DNA from: Blastocatellia bacterium
GTDB taxonomy: Bacteria > Acidobacteriota > Blastocatellia > Chloracidobacteriales > JADJPF01
DNA: 64,000 bases
NCBI GenBank assembly: GCA_025057015.1
Contig: JANWYG010000010.1
Location: forward strand, 156,506 to 220,505
Direction: 5' to 3'
Below, in pieces: positions 33,509 through 43,101 of the stretch; within the stretch, counting starts at the first letter, position 1, and each line of letters opens with the position of its first letter. Position numbers and translations under genes: made by a program. The notes under the pieces were generated by a model that searched no databases, was not told where the DNA came from, and was given only the letters and a program-made list of their open reading frames with translations.

Positions 33509-34774
33509 ATGAGGAAGAGTTTTTGGCAGATATGGAATCTCAGCTTTGGTTTTTTCGGGATACAGTTTGGTTGGGGTTTGCAGATGGCTAATATGAGCGC
33601 CATATACGAGCGGTTAGGTGCATCGCCTGATGAAATACCTATTCTTTGGCTGGCTGCACCTATGACAGGATTATTTGTGCAACCTATTGTAGGTTCGATG
33701 AGCGATCGGACTTGGACTAGGCTGGGTAGGCGTCGGCCATATTTTCTCGTGGGAGCTGTGTTATCAAGCGTAGCGTTATTTTTAATGCCGACGGCGTCGA
33801 GTGTTGCAGTCGCTGCTTTGCTACTTTGGGTACTAGATGCGAGCATTAACATCAGCATGGAGCCTTTTCGAGCTTTTGTAGCAGACAAACTCGATGATAA
33901 TCAGCGCACTTTGGGATTCGTGATGCAGAGTTTTTTCATAGGGCTTGGGGCATCACTTTCTAGTGCGCTGCCGTTTTTGTTTAGCAGTGTAGGCATAACT
34001 GGTACTACGGAAAGTGGCATACCGCTTACAGTGAAATACTCTTTTCAGATAGGCGCTGCTACTTTTTTGCTAGCTGTGCTATGGACTGTAGTAACTACTT
34101 CTGAAGAGCAGCCGAATAATTTATTAGTAAGGCAGGGTGTTTGCTATAAGGCTACATTTAGTGAGATATGGACAGCACTTTGGCAGATGCCTGCTGCGAT
34201 GAGGCAACTTGCCGTAGTGCAGGTATTTACGTGGTTGGGGCTGTTTTGTATGTGGCTGTTTTTTGGAATAGCGATAGCAAGGCATGTCTTTGGCGCAAGC
34301 GATGTCTCTTCGCAGGCTTATCGCGAAGGTGTTGAGTGGGGTGGCCTGTGTTTTTCGGTCTATTCCGTAGTGTGCTTCTTAGTAGCCTTTGTCTTAGCGG
34401 CTTTAGCTCGTCGCATAGGTCGCAAAGCTGTACATGCTACATGCTTGTTTGTAGGCGGACTGTCGCTTGTAGCTGTTTACGTTATAAAGAGTAAATATCT
34501 TTTACTACTACCTATGGTCGGAGTAGGGATAGCTTGGGCGTCGATACTTTCCATGCCTTATGCGATAGTTTCAGCTGCACTACCTGCTGAGCGAGTAGGT
34601 GTATATATGGGCATATTCAACTTCTTTATCGTGCTGCCTGAGATCACTGCGGCTTTAACTTTTGAACACTTAGTTAGAGATATATTTGGCAATGATCCGA
34701 TCTATGTGGTACTGTTAGGTGGAGTTTTTCTGCTGGTTGCAGCAGTAATGGTCAAATTTGTTAAAGACAGCTAG
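33509..34774 (+). CDS. MFS sugar transporter, SLC45/sucrose-transporter-like
   Basis: 421 aa, about twelve membrane helices. The N-terminal features ([44 protein letters not shown]) match the sucrose/maltose H+ symporter-like branch (SUT/SLC45) of the major facilitator superfamily, including the RxGRRRP loop between helices 2 and 3. Substrate is likely a disaccharide or sugar; could fit with the periplasmic GH13 enzyme elsewhere in the window. Transcribed divergently from the PLD gene; AGGTAAGG precedes the ATG. Confidence 0.85.
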   Translation: MRKSFWQIWNLSFGFFGIQFGWGLQMANMSAIYERLGASPDEIPILWLAAPMTGLFVQPIVGSMSDRTWTRLGRRRPYFLVGAVLSSVALFLMPTASSVAVAALLLWVLDASINISMEPFRAFVADKLDDNQRTLGFVMQSFFIGLGASLSSALPFLFSSVGITGTTESGIPLTVKYSFQIGAATFLLAVLWTVVTTSEEQPNNLLVRQGVCYKATFSEIWTALWQMPAAMRQLAVVQVFTWLGLFCMWLFFGIAIARHVFGASDVSSQAYREGVEWGGLCFSVYSVVCFLVAFVLAALARRIGRKAVHATCLFVGGLSLVAVYVIKSKYLLLLPMVGVGIAWASILSMPYAIVSAALPAERVGVYMGIFNFFIVLPEITAALTFEHLVRDIFGNDPIYVVLLGGVFLLVAAVMVKFVKDS

Positions 34775-34839
34775 TTTTTTGACCTATTTAGCTGTAGATT
34801 ATAAAGTGCTCTCTAAATCCTGCATATAAGTTTAGGCAT

Positions 34840-37800
34840 ATGACTTCCCAACAGATAAAAGCCTTTGTAGGGCTGCGGCAGATAGATCAGGTAACTCGTT
34901 TCGAAGTAGTAAGCGATGAGCAAATAGTAAAGGCGTTTCGTTTTACGGAACAACTTGCAACAGTTGTGGCTAATGTTCTAACGATGGTGTCTTCGGGACG
35001 AGGAGCTGTTGCCATAGTAGGCAAGCGTGGAGTTGGAAAGAGTCATGTTTTGTCTCTGGTCAGGAGTATAGCCTCTCAGCCGTTTCTTGTAAATCTTCTA
35101 CAAGAGACCAGATTGACCGAGCCTATCAAGAAGATAGCTCAATCTAGGATTTCTAACGAAGGAATATCTACTTTGAGCGTAGGTTTTGATCCTGAAAAAG
35201 GTCTGAATTTTGTAAAGGCTTTTCCAAGATTGCTCGGTTTAGAAGGCGAACTACCCTCGCGATTTTCCGTCGATCAACTGGACGATATTATAGAACGTAG
35301 GGTAGCTCGTTCGGAGACTTTTTCTATTTTTGTAGACGGTGTCTCCTCGTTGATGGGCACGCGTCCTGTGGGAGATAGGCTTGCTGAGTGGTTGATGTAT
35401 CTTGTTCAGAAAGCAGAGCAGGGGCGTTTTGCGCTCGTCGTAACGTTGAATGAGGATTTGCTTTTGCCACAAGCGCCGTATGCTCAGCAGTTGTCGAGTT
35501 TAAGGCAGCAAGTTATAAGCCTTTCCAACTATGTTCAGCTAATAGCTGAACACATATGCTGTAAAAGTGAAGAGCAGTTTCGTGCGCTGGAGAACATGTA
35601 TGATGACCTAAGGGGCAGGATGCCTCATTTTACGGGTTCTAGAGAAGAATTCGTCTGGCTTTATCCGCTTCACCCTATAGTCTTGGAGCTTGCTCCAGCG
35701 ATGCGGCGGTACTCGAAAAGCTTCTCTTTGCTTGGCTTCATTACTGGTGTAGTGCCGCGTGCGCTTGTTCGTCGGGCGATGAGTCTGGTTTGTCTAGACG
35801 ATCTGTTTGAGAGCTTTGAGTTTGACATAAGGAAAAATCCAGAGCTGGCTCCTATATTTGCTGCTTACGACAGGATTTTTGGTACAGTCATACCGCGGCT
35901 AGGTCAGTTTTCTCTATACGGTAAGATGATGTTGAAGTCACTGCTACTGCTGTCGCTTAGAGGTAGACCAGTTACTGCTATGGATATTGCCGACGGGATG
36001 ATGATCTATGATGATCGCGATCCTGAGGGGCTAGCCAAACTGCTGGAAAACATCTGTAGGAGCATAGCAGATGGTTCGGGTGGTGAGATAATTTGCGAAA
36101 CCATCAATGGCAGACTGAGCTATATCTTCAGAATGCTCAGGATAGCAGTTCCAGAGCCGCCTTCTGAAGAAGCCTTTAGACTTGAGTTTGAGGAGGAAAC
36201 CACTTCTGAAACGCAGCTTCTTATGGCACTTAAGGCTCGTGCTGAGCAGATCCCGGATACAGAAGAGCGTTTGTACGAGCTGCTTATAGATGCAGGCAAG
36301 AATCATTTTAAGGACTGGCCGTTTGTGTATGATGCCGAGGGTAAGTTTAAACAAAGGACTGAAATTAACTTGAAGTGGGCTGGCTCGCTCAGACGGGGTA
36401 TATTGAAGTTTGGTGGCGATTGTGAACTTGACAGGTTTGGAGTCAGTGCAGGCCGCGGTACTGTTGAGTATGATTGGCAAGTTATATTGCACCCACCAGG
36501 CACGTTAGGAATGCTGCCACCTAGCATAGATTTGCCCTCTACTCTGCTTTACTGGGTAGGAGCTGAGTTAGATCGCAGTGAATTGATGGTGCTCAAGCAC
36601 CTGTTAGTTATGAAGACCGAAGGCAAACGCTTGCTGGCAGAGGAGCAGTACACACGCATAGTAGGTATGCTGGAAAGCGAGGTTGCTGACTTGTTTTGTA
36701 AAGTATACTTAGAGCAAGGAGCTCTGCTTGCTAATCAATGGTCAAGTAAAAGGATACCATATCAGATATCTAGCTTCTTAGGTTCAGTACTCTCTAGGCT
36801 GCTTGATGAACCGCTTACCATACGCTATCCCTGTCATCCTGACTTCGAAGAATTGTTAGATCAAGAAGGTGTAGATATTCTCCTGGGGTGGATGTTCAGG
36901 TCTGAGGAAAAGCCTACTCAAGACCAGATTATGTACCTGAGTTTCTTTGCTATACCGCTTGAGCTTGTTAAGACTGAAGGCGAAGAGTATATCTTGAATG
37001 TTGATAGAGAGTTTCCCGAAGGCTCACCTGTGCGCGTGATCCAAAAAGCTCTGGAAACCTTAGGGGAAAAACCTCTCTCGAAACAGTCTGCTTATGCTAT
37101 GGTCAGAAGCGAGCCATACGGCTTGCAAATGCCTGCACTGCTGCTTATCTTGGGTGCTCTTGCAGCAGCTCGCCAGGTCGTATTAACGGATGAAGTGGGT
37201 GGTCATATCTGTGATGAACGTGGAATTGCTCCAGGTAAGCGTATAAGTGACTTTGTTCATGTTTACTCAGCAGCAGCAAGGTTGGAGGTATCTTGGAAAG
37301 GTGGTCCAAAAAAGAAGGCTGTTACAACAGCAGACTACCATGATCATACGCTGCTTATAGTAGACGACGATCCAGGCATGCAAGCCATAGTACAGCTTGC
37401 GGTTAAGCAGCTAGGCTGTAAGGTTTTAACTGCTAAAGATGGCCTAAGCGCTCTTCAGATGCTTAAGACGCAAAAAGTAGACCTGGTGCTTTCTGACATG
37501 CGCATGCCGAACATGACGGGTGTCGAGCTGTTTGCAAAAATGCAGGAAGAGCCCGCTCTTGTGAATGTTCCTTTTATAGTAATGTCATCTATAGACGATG
37601 ACGAAGAGATAGCAAATGCTCTAGAAAGTGGCGTCGAGGATTATTGGATAAAACCGCTCAGCGTGCAGGAAATTATAGCTCGCGTACGCAAGGTTTTTCG
37701 TAAGCGGCGTACAGGCAAGACCGGCCTCCTTGCTGAGGCAGCTATTCCTGAGTTAGGGCAGTTAGGGGATGTAGCATCTGAAAAAGCTACATCGGAGGCA

Positions 37801-38556
37801 GCTAGCGGAGAGAAAGTAGATGTTTCCGGCACAAGGTATGCTACACAGCGTATCAACAAGCGGCAGCAGCAAGAAGTCATCGAGGTCGAGCAGCCATCAC
37901 AGTATGGGTCTGTAGCCTTGCCTTCAAGGTATGCTACACAGCGGTTGAAGCGAAAAACTTCATCTTTACCGCCAGTTCCTCATCCACCGGTACCTACTGT
38001 TTCGGCTGAGGTGAAGACGATACCTACACCTCCGCCGGTACCTACTGTTTCGGCTGAGGTGAAGACGATACCTACACCTCCACCGGTACCTACTGTTTCG
38101 GCTGAGGTGAAGAAAGAGTCTTCTTCGACAACCGAACCTAGCAGGCCTGAAGAGCTGTCTATACCGTCAGTTGTCATAGCTGAAACTTCCTCAGCTGGGC
38201 AAGTGCCAGAATTCTCGCTCGAATCTGAGCCGAAGGCTCCTGCTGAATCATTGGCTTCAGGGCAGATCTTCTCCATAAAGCTGGCTAATCCTGAAGCTAC
38301 TCCTATAGATGTGATGCTACTCTACAATCAGTATTGGGATGCCTGTCGCAAAGTCGGCAAAGACCAGTCGACTATACCGGAGTATGAAGAGTTCAAGTCT
38401 GTAGTGATAACTAAGACAGCAAAACTTAAGAAGCAGTTTAATTGCGAGGAAATAGTCTTTTTTGTTAACGTACAAGGCAGGGATGCCTTCGTGGATTGCC
38501 AAGTAAGCAAAGTAGACAGTTACCTGAAGAAGCAACCTAAGTTTAGGGTGATATAG
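34840..38556 (+). CDS. Large P-loop ATPase fused to a receiver domain, with MXAN_5187-like C-terminus
   Basis: 1238 aa. Residues 1-~830: an AAA-like NTPase resembling the DUF6079/BrxC-PglY group (Walker A GKRGVGKS at 61-68, probable Walker B FSIFVDG ~165, and WLYPLHPIVLELAPAMRRYS). Residues ~834-957: a complete receiver (LLIVDDDPGM, phospho-Asp in VLSDMRMPN ~886, Lys in YWIKPL). Then a Pro/Val-rich linker with a 16-residue tandem repeat and two RYATQR motifs. The last ~90 residues (VMLLYNQYWDACRKVGKD ... EIVFFVNVQGRDAF) resemble the C-terminal domain of Myxococcus MXAN_5187-type proteins, from memory. The gene overlaps pyrF by one base. Function unknown; a phosphorylation-controlled ATPase is the natural reading. 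Confidence 0.7.
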   Translation: MTSQQIKAFVGLRQIDQVTRFEVVSDEQIVKAFRFTEQLATVVANVLTMVSSGRGAVAIVGKRGVGKSHVLSLVRSIASQPFLVNLLQETRLTEPIKKIAQSRISNEGISTLSVGFDPEKGLNFVKAFPRLLGLEGELPSRFSVDQLDDIIERRVARSETFSIFVDGVSSLMGTRPVGDRLAEWLMYLVQKAEQGRFALVVTLNEDLLLPQAPYAQQLSSLRQQVISLSNYVQLIAEHICCKSEEQFRALENMYDDLRGRMPHFTGSREEFVWLYPLHPIVLELAPAMRRYSKSFSLLGFITGVVPRALVRRAMSLVCLDDLFESFEFDIRKNPELAPIFAAYDRIFGTVIPRLGQFSLYGKMMLKSLLLLSLRGRPVTAMDIADGMMIYDDRDPEGLAKLLENICRSIADGSGGEIICETINGRLSYIFRMLRIAVPEPPSEEAFRLEFEEETTSETQLLMALKARAEQIPDTEERLYELLIDAGKNHFKDWPFVYDAEGKFKQRTEINLKWAGSLRRGILKFGGDCELDRFGVSAGRGTVEYDWQVILHPPGTLGMLPPSIDLPSTLLYWVGAELDRSELMVLKHLLVMKTEGKRLLAEEQYTRIVGMLESEVADLFCKVYLEQGALLANQWSSKRIPYQISSFLGSVLSRLLDEPLTIRYPCHPDFEELLDQEGVDILLGWMFRSEEKPTQDQIMYLSFFAIPLELVKTEGEEYILNVDREFPEGSPVRVIQKALETLGEKPLSKQSAYAMVRSEPYGLQMPALLLILGALAAARQVVLTDEVGGHICDERGIAPGKRISDFVHVYSAAARLEVSWKGGPKKKAVTTADYHDHTLLIVDDDPGMQAIVQLAVKQLGCKVLTAKDGLSALQMLKTQKVDLVLSDMRMPNMTGVELFAKMQEEPALVNVPFIVMSSIDDDEEIANALESGVEDYWIKPLSVQEIIARVRKVFRKRRTGKTGLLAEAAIPELGQLGDVASEKATSEAASGEKVDVSGTRYATQRINKRQQQEVIEVEQPSQYGSVALPSRYATQRLKRKTSSLPPVPHPPVPTVSAEVKTIPTPPPVPTVSAEVKTIPTPPPVPTVSAEVKKESSSTTEPSRPEELSIPSVVIAETSSAGQVPEFSLESEPKAPAESLASGQIFSIKLANPEATPIDVMLLYNQYWDACRKVGKDQSTIPEYEEFKSVVITKTAKLKKQFNCEEIVFFVNVQGRDAFVDCQVSKVDSYLKKQPKFRVI
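37987..38112 (+). repeat. 48-bp in-frame tandem repeat (2.6 units)
   Basis: Units begin at 37987, 38035 and 38083, each starting CCGGTACCTACTG and encoding PVPTVSAEVKTIPTPP. The units are almost identical, so the array is recent. It lies in the linker between the receiver domain and the C-terminal domain of the ATPase-receiver protein. Confidence 0.92.
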
Positions 38557-39257
38557 TGAAGGAAAGAATTGTCATTGCTTTAGATGTTCCCAGCAAGGAA
38601 CGCGCCTTGGAGCTTGTAGAGTTGCTTGCGCCGCAAGTAGGAATGTTCAAAATAGGTAGTTTGTTGTTTACTGCTTGCGGGCCACAGCTGGTTACTGAAG
38701 TGCTTCAGCTTGGCGGACGAGTGTTTCTAGATCTGAAGTTTCATGACATTCCTAACACTGTTGCAGAAGCGGTAGCTGCAGCAGCTCAACTTGGCGTGGA
38801 TGTCTGCAATGTTCATGCCCTAGGTGGATTTGAAATGATGGCAGCCGCAGCAGCTAGGTTGAGAAGCTTTGAGCCGTCTCGTCGACCAAAATTGCTAGCC
38901 GTGACGGTGCTGACGAGCCAAGACCAAAAGTCGCTAGCGCAGATAGGTATTAGCGAGCCTGTACATAGATTGGTCGTAAGGTTGGCTACTTTAGCAGCTG
39001 AAGCTGGACTGGATGGGGTAGTTGCGTCAGCACAAGAGATACAGGCGATACGTGGGGTTGTGCCTCGAAACTTTATCATACTTACTCCGGGAATAAGACC
39101 TCCGGGAACGGCAGTGAACGATCAAAAGCGCGTCATGACGCCTGCTGAGGCGTTCGCTGCTGGGGCCGATTATATAGTGCTCGGTAGACCCGTCATCGAA
39201 CATCCTTCGCCATTGCAGGTGCTTGACGAAGTACTGGCATCTATATCAGCAAGCTGA
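38556..39257 (+). CDS. pyrF: Orotidine 5'-phosphate decarboxylase
   Basis: Last step of UMP synthesis. 233 aa. Visible motifs: VIALDVPS at the N-terminus, the catalytic FLDLKFHDIPNTV (Asp-Lys-x-x-Asp array), VHALGG, LTPGIRP and ADYIVLGRPVI with the phosphate-binding Gly-Arg. GTG start shares one base with the stop of the preceding ATPase gene, suggesting coupled translation, an odd neighbour pair for a housekeeping enzyme. Confidence 0.97.
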   Translation: MKERIVIALDVPSKERALELVELLAPQVGMFKIGSLLFTACGPQLVTEVLQLGGRVFLDLKFHDIPNTVAEAVAAAAQLGVDVCNVHALGGFEMMAAAAARLRSFEPSRRPKLLAVTVLTSQDQKSLAQIGISEPVHRLVVRLATLAAEAGLDGVVASAQEIQAIRGVVPRNFIILTPGIRPPGTAVNDQKRVMTPAEAFAAGADYIVLGRPVIEHPSPLQVLDEVLASISAS

Positions 39258-39282
39258 ATGATCTGGTAAATCTGAGGAAAAT

Positions 39283-40041
39283 GTGAGGAAAGCTGTAATT
39301 TGCATTCTTTTGCTGCTGCTATGTGGTAGCGGCATTGCACAAAAAAAAGGGCGTCCGGCTGCTACTCGTAAAACACCAATAGCGCTCAAGCCTTACAAGT
39401 TTAATCCCGACGAACAACTGAACTACTCGATCTTATGGAACAACGTCAAAGCTGCAAAGATGACATTAACGGCGATGTCCAATGGCGAACACGGTCGTTT
39501 AGTGGAGCTGGAACTTCAGACCATAGGAGTGGCGCGAGAACTCGTTAAAATCAATGACCGATTCGTTGCTCATCTAGATGAATCGCTGTTTCCAGTGCGG
39601 ACTCAATGGCGTATAGAGGAAGGCTTGAGGAAAGAAGCCGGAGAAGCTGTCTATGACCGTAAGGCTGGAGCTGTCACTATAGGCGAGCAAAGCTATGCTA
39701 TAGCTTCTACGGCACATGACTTGGCGTCGGTATTTTGGGCTTTGCGTGCCGTGAAGTCTGGAGCAAGTACCGTCATAGATGTCTTTAGTCCTATCGAGAA
39801 GCGCTCCTACAAGATTGAGGTCGAAGCCGTCGGACGGTCAGAGCTACAGGCTGCTTCCGGTCCAGTGCCAACCGTAGAGCTTGCCGTAAGAATGCGCATG
39901 GCCGAACCTGACAAATATTCGGTGCGACTATGGATAACCGATGACGAGCAGCGGCTCCCGCTGGTAATAAAGGCTAGACCGCCCTTTGGCGAAATTACCA
40001 TGCAACTTGCTGACTCCATGCCTCAACAGGAACTAAACTAG
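39283..40041 (+). CDS. Secreted DUF3108-type protein
   Basis: 252 aa with a signal peptide (MRKAVICILLLLLCGSGIAQ). The body (FNPDEQLNYSILWNNVKAAKMTLTA, ... YSVRLWITDDEQRLPLVIKARPPFGEITMQL) is the beta-rich DUF3108 pattern found in many Gram-negative envelope proteins of unknown role. GTG start after GAGGAAAA. It lies between pyrF and tyrS on the same strand, 25 and 41 bp away. Confidence 0.8.
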   Translation: MRKAVICILLLLLCGSGIAQKKGRPAATRKTPIALKPYKFNPDEQLNYSILWNNVKAAKMTLTAMSNGEHGRLVELELQTIGVARELVKINDRFVAHLDESLFPVRTQWRIEEGLRKEAGEAVYDRKAGAVTIGEQSYAIASTAHDLASVFWALRAVKSGASTVIDVFSPIEKRSYKIEVEAVGRSELQAASGPVPTVELAVRMRMAEPDKYSVRLWITDDEQRLPLVIKARPPFGEITMQLADSMPQQELN

Positions 40042-40082
40042 TTCTTGTTGAGCTTTAGTTGCTAAGATTTGCGAGTAGATTT

Positions 40083-41354
40083 ATGAATATTTGGACAGAA
40101 CTGAGTCAACGTGGCCTGCTGTATCAAGTAACGGATGCCAAACTAGAAGCTTTGCTTACACAAGAAGCCTTTGCCGTCTATTGTGGCTTTGATCCTACGG
40201 CGGATAGCTTACACGTAGGGAATCTGGTGCCACTGTTGGGACTGGCACGTTTTCAACGTGCAGGACATAAGCCTATAGCTTTGGCCGGTGGAGCTACCGG
40301 CTTGATTGGCGATCCTAGCGGTAAGAAGTACGAACGGCAGTTGAATACTAGGGAACAGGTAGCAGCGAATTTGGCCTGTATACGTAAGCAGCTCGAAAAG
40401 TTTTTGGATTTTACACCTGGCCGCTATTCAGCTAAGTTGGTGGACAACGCAGAGTGGCTTGATGGATTTAACTTGCTGGATTTCTTGCGTGACATAGGTA
40501 AGCACTTCACCATCAATGAAATGCTTTCTAGAGAGTCCGTAAGCAGCAGACTAGATACTGGAATTTCTTATACTGAGTTCTCTTATCAGTTGCTGCAAGC
40601 ATATGACTTCTACTACTTGGCAAAAAACTACGGCTGTAAGCTTCAAGTCGGTGGTAGTGATCAGTGGGGTAACATAGTAGCCGGGATAGAGTTGACTCGC
40701 AAGCTGCTTCAGACTCAAGTCTATGGGCTTACTTTTCCTCTGATAACTAAGGCCGACGGTAGTAAGTTTGGTAAGACTGCCGAAGGCACTACTTGCTGGC
40801 TCGATCCTGCAAGGACTAGTCCTTACAAGTTCTACCAGTTTTTCATTCAGACTGATGATCGAGACGTAGTTAAGTTTTTGAACTACTTTACCTTCTTGCC
40901 GCAAGAAGAAATAGTTGCTCTTGCTGAATCACTGCGGTTGCAGCCAGAAAAACGCGAGGCACAACGAGCTCTTGCTCGGCATATGACTGAACTGGTGCAC
41001 GGGCAGGAGGAATTAAGGCGAGCTGAAGCTGCTTCAATAGCACTTTTTGGAGGGCCGCTAGAACGGCTCGATGAACGTACCTTGCTCGAAGTCTTTTCCG
41101 AAGTGCCCTCGTTTTCACTAAGACGTAGCTGGATTACCGATGGAAAGTTGCTTGTAGATGTGCTCGTGGAGACAGGAATAGAGTCTTCTAAAGCGGCGGC
41201 GCGGCAAAGTATCCAAGGTGGGGGAATTTATATTAACAACGAACGGGTCTGTGACGTTAGGGAGCGCCTTTCTGAGAGCCGGTTGCTGCAGGGCAAATAT
41301 CTTGTTGTAAGACGAGGTAAACGTAACTACTATCTCTTGGGTGTGGCAGAATAA
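40083..41354 (+). CDS. tyrS: Tyrosyl-tRNA synthetase
   Basis: Charges tRNA-Tyr. 423 aa. Class I features: HIGH-like DSLHVGNLVPL (~residue 40-50), YEFSYQLLQAYDFY, the KMSKS-equivalent KFGKT (~residue 230) and a C-terminal S4 RNA-binding domain (QSIQGGGIYINNERV). Start chosen at ATG 40083 because MNIWTELSQRGLLYQ is the usual TyrS beginning; an upstream frame from 40059 would add eight unlike residues. Confidence 0.97.
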   Translation: MNIWTELSQRGLLYQVTDAKLEALLTQEAFAVYCGFDPTADSLHVGNLVPLLGLARFQRAGHKPIALAGGATGLIGDPSGKKYERQLNTREQVAANLACIRKQLEKFLDFTPGRYSAKLVDNAEWLDGFNLLDFLRDIGKHFTINEMLSRESVSSRLDTGISYTEFSYQLLQAYDFYYLAKNYGCKLQVGGSDQWGNIVAGIELTRKLLQTQVYGLTFPLITKADGSKFGKTAEGTTCWLDPARTSPYKFYQFFIQTDDRDVVKFLNYFTFLPQEEIVALAESLRLQPEKREAQRALARHMTELVHGQEELRRAEAASIALFGGPLERLDERTLLEVFSEVPSFSLRRSWITDGKLLVDVLVETGIESSKAAARQSIQGGGIYINNERVCDVRERLSESRLLQGKYLVVRRGKRNYYLLGVAE

Positions 41355-41738
41355 TTCTCTGTTTCAGACAGTAGAAGCTGCAGGTTGTAATAGCTTTACT
41401 AGCGCTGTTAGGTAGCTCTTAATCTGCTAGCTTGTGCAAAGTTAAAATCTACCTTTGTAAAAACGGGCTAAAAAACTAGACTGGAAATTACAGCTTTTTT
41501 CTTTAGCTCTAATGCAAGTGTGTCTGTAAGCGGTAGGACACTGCAAGCTACTTGTTTACCGCTTTTACCCTTGCTTTCTGTTCCAGTTCGCCTCGCCAAT
41601 GTGGCTAACAGTAAGTGTCCATTTTCTTTAGAGTCTCTTGAATCTAGTCTCTGAGGCCTTCTCGCATAGGTCTTGTGCTGAGGAAAAGGTGTTTGAGAGT
41701 TATCAGATAAAAGTTGTTTGTGGCAAGATAAAAATTTC
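41355..41738. other. Long non-coding stretch after tyrS
   Basis: About 380 bp without a convincing reading frame. It holds an 8-bp inverted repeat, AAGCGGTA at 41528-41535 with TACCGCTT at 41557-41564 followed by a short T-run, which may be a terminator, and an A/T-rich tail leading to the riboswitch promoter. Nothing else is recognisable. Confidence 0.4.
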
Positions 41739-41768
41739 TTGATTCTGTGTAAAGTGTTTCTGTATAGT
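41739..41768 (+). promoter_or_regulatory. Sigma-70-type promoter for the riboswitch transcript
   Basis: TTGATT at 41739-41744 and TATAGT at 41763-41768 with an 18-bp spacer. A transcript starting about seven bases later would carry a ~65-nt leader before the riboswitch aptamer. Match is moderate, but position is right. Confidence 0.5.
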
Positions 41769-41840
41769 TACAGCAGTATGGTGGTATCTTTTGACGCGGG
41801 GTAGACGCGTCATTTGAACTGAGTTTTGATAGTGATAGTT

Positions 41841-41947
41841 TAGGTCCACCGATAAGGGCAACCCGGAGAGCGAAAGCCCGGGGCGCAAAGACATCAACCT
41901 AAGTCGTAATGAGTGGATATGGTTGGATGGTTGCCGAAGTGGGTCTA
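41841..41947 (+). promoter_or_regulatory. GEMM-I-type c-di-GMP riboswitch aptamer
   Basis: Outer stem 41841-41849 with 41939-41947 (two G-U pairs). Core AGGGCAACC (41855-41863) pairs with GGTTGCC (41929-41935). The first hairpin ends in a GAAA tetraloop (41872-41875), followed by GGGCGCAAAG (41881-41890), the conserved joining segment. The second hairpin, ATCAACC with GGTTGGAT, contains the CCTAA side of a tetraloop receptor. These features and their order match the GEMM-I class, which binds cyclic di-GMP. Ahead of it is a sigma-70-like promoter, and after it the TPR and NHL genes. The 3' half of the core pairing can instead pair with 41975-41983, giving a switching partner. Confidence 0.82.
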
Positions 41948-42029
41948 TAGCTTACCGGCCTGCTACCGGATAAATCGGCAATCTCGTCTATTTGGTGAGG
42001 TTAGGGTAGTAGAAAGGAGAGGGTGAGCC
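41948..42029 (+). promoter_or_regulatory. Expression platform and ribosome site of the c-di-GMP riboswitch
   Basis: TCGGCAATC (41975-41983) is complementary to GGTTGCCGA (41929-41937), the 3' strand of the aptamer core, with one G-U pair. Forming this 9-bp helix would break the ligand pocket. No U-rich terminator follows, and AAGGAGAGGG (42014-42023) lies just before the ATG at 42030, so control of translation start or of RNA decay seems more likely than termination. This is inference from pairing by eye. Confidence 0.5.
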
Positions 42030-42971
42030 ATGTTTAAGGCTGTTGGAATGATGTTAATTTTAATCAGTGCGGATATAGGTATGGCTGGGGAACCATTGTT
42101 GCAGCAAGACAAGGAGGTTGAAGACGTTGAATATCGGTTACCCATAGCCAAGTCAAAAGAGGAGTATAATGCGTATAGTGAGATAGTGTCTTTACAGACG
42201 GCAGAAGAGACAGTAGCTCAGTCGCGAGAGTTTCTAGCAAAGTATCCGGCAAGTGCGCTTCGAGTTGCTGTGTATCAGAATCTTGTGAGCATGTTGCTGA
42301 GGTATAATCGATACGCTGAGGCATTCGAATGGGGAAAGCGAGGGCTAGCTGAATATCCGGAGCACTTGATGATAATGGTACCGTTAGCTTCGGCGGCAAG
42401 TCACCAGGTGCTGCTTGGCAACAACGCTTTTGCGAGAGAAGGGGAGGAGATGGCTAAGCAGGCACTTGAGTTTCTAGGTTCTGGAAAGCTACCTAATGGG
42501 TATAAGCCGGACAGATGGGAAGAGATTTCTAAGACAGTAAAGGCGGATGTTTATCAATCGCTAGGAGTGTTCTATCTGTATTCGGATAGGTATGTAGAAG
42601 CGGCACAGATGTTAGCAGAAGCGTCAGCGGTAAAGAGTTACGATCCGTATTTACTCTACCTGCTAGGTAGGGCAGAGTATAAACTCTATCAGAGAGGGGA
42701 GCGAAAACCGCTCGAGATAAGGTCTTCAGATCCTACCGAGACAAAACCTTCCACGCTACTAGAGCAGATAGTCAGGACGTATGCTAGGGCGATAATCCTT
42801 GCTGAAGGCACGCAGCAGGAGTCGTTACGTACGGCGATAGACTACGAGATACAGGTACTGACAAAGGCAGTGCCTAGTGCCAAAGCAGAGCTTGCACGGT
42901 CGTTGGAGGTGGTGCGGGAAAAGCTCAACATGATAGCAAAACCTCCGGCAGCGGCGACAGATAGGCCGTGA
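42030..42971 (+). CDS. Exported TPR-repeat protein under the c-di-GMP riboswitch
   Basis: 313 aa with an N-terminal hydrophobic signal (MFKAVGMMLILISADIGMA). The rest is helical and TPR-like: FLAKYPASALRVAVYQNLVSMLLRYNRYAEAFEWGKRGLAEYP style units around residues 60-110 and again QSLGVFYLYSDRYVEAAQMLAEAS at ~175-200. No catalytic motif. It directly follows the riboswitch and precedes an NHL-repeat protein by 130 bp. c-di-GMP control suggests a role in attachment, motility or matrix assembly; the actual job is unknown. Confidence 0.75.
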   Translation: MFKAVGMMLILISADIGMAGEPLLQQDKEVEDVEYRLPIAKSKEEYNAYSEIVSLQTAEETVAQSREFLAKYPASALRVAVYQNLVSMLLRYNRYAEAFEWGKRGLAEYPEHLMIMVPLASAASHQVLLGNNAFAREGEEMAKQALEFLGSGKLPNGYKPDRWEEISKTVKADVYQSLGVFYLYSDRYVEAAQMLAEASAVKSYDPYLLYLLGRAEYKLYQRGERKPLEIRSSDPTETKPSTLLEQIVRTYARAIILAEGTQQESLRTAIDYEIQVLTKAVPSAKAELARSLEVVREKLNMIAKPPAAATDRP

Positions 42972-43101
42972 GGCCTTGAGAATATAGGCTAAAAATACAA
43001 TAAAAAGTGGTTGGAGTGTGCGCTAGAATTTAGGACTTTGTAGAATCTCTCGTCAAAGGACAGACAAGAGGTGTGGGATAGAAAAAACTTTTGGAGGAGT
43101 T

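Noticed and set aside
37987-38112. Short tandem array as a CRISPR array
   Set aside because: Units are contiguous without spacers, are in frame and encode a Pro/Val-rich linker.
34840-38556. A BREX phage-defence locus
   Set aside because: Only the ATPase resembles a BREX component; PglX-, PglZ-, BrxA/B- and BrxL-like genes are absent and neighbours are pyrF, DUF3108 and tyrS.
42972-43101. A second riboswitch before the NHL gene
   Set aside because: No GEMM core motifs or tetraloop/receptor pattern could be found in the 130-bp gap.
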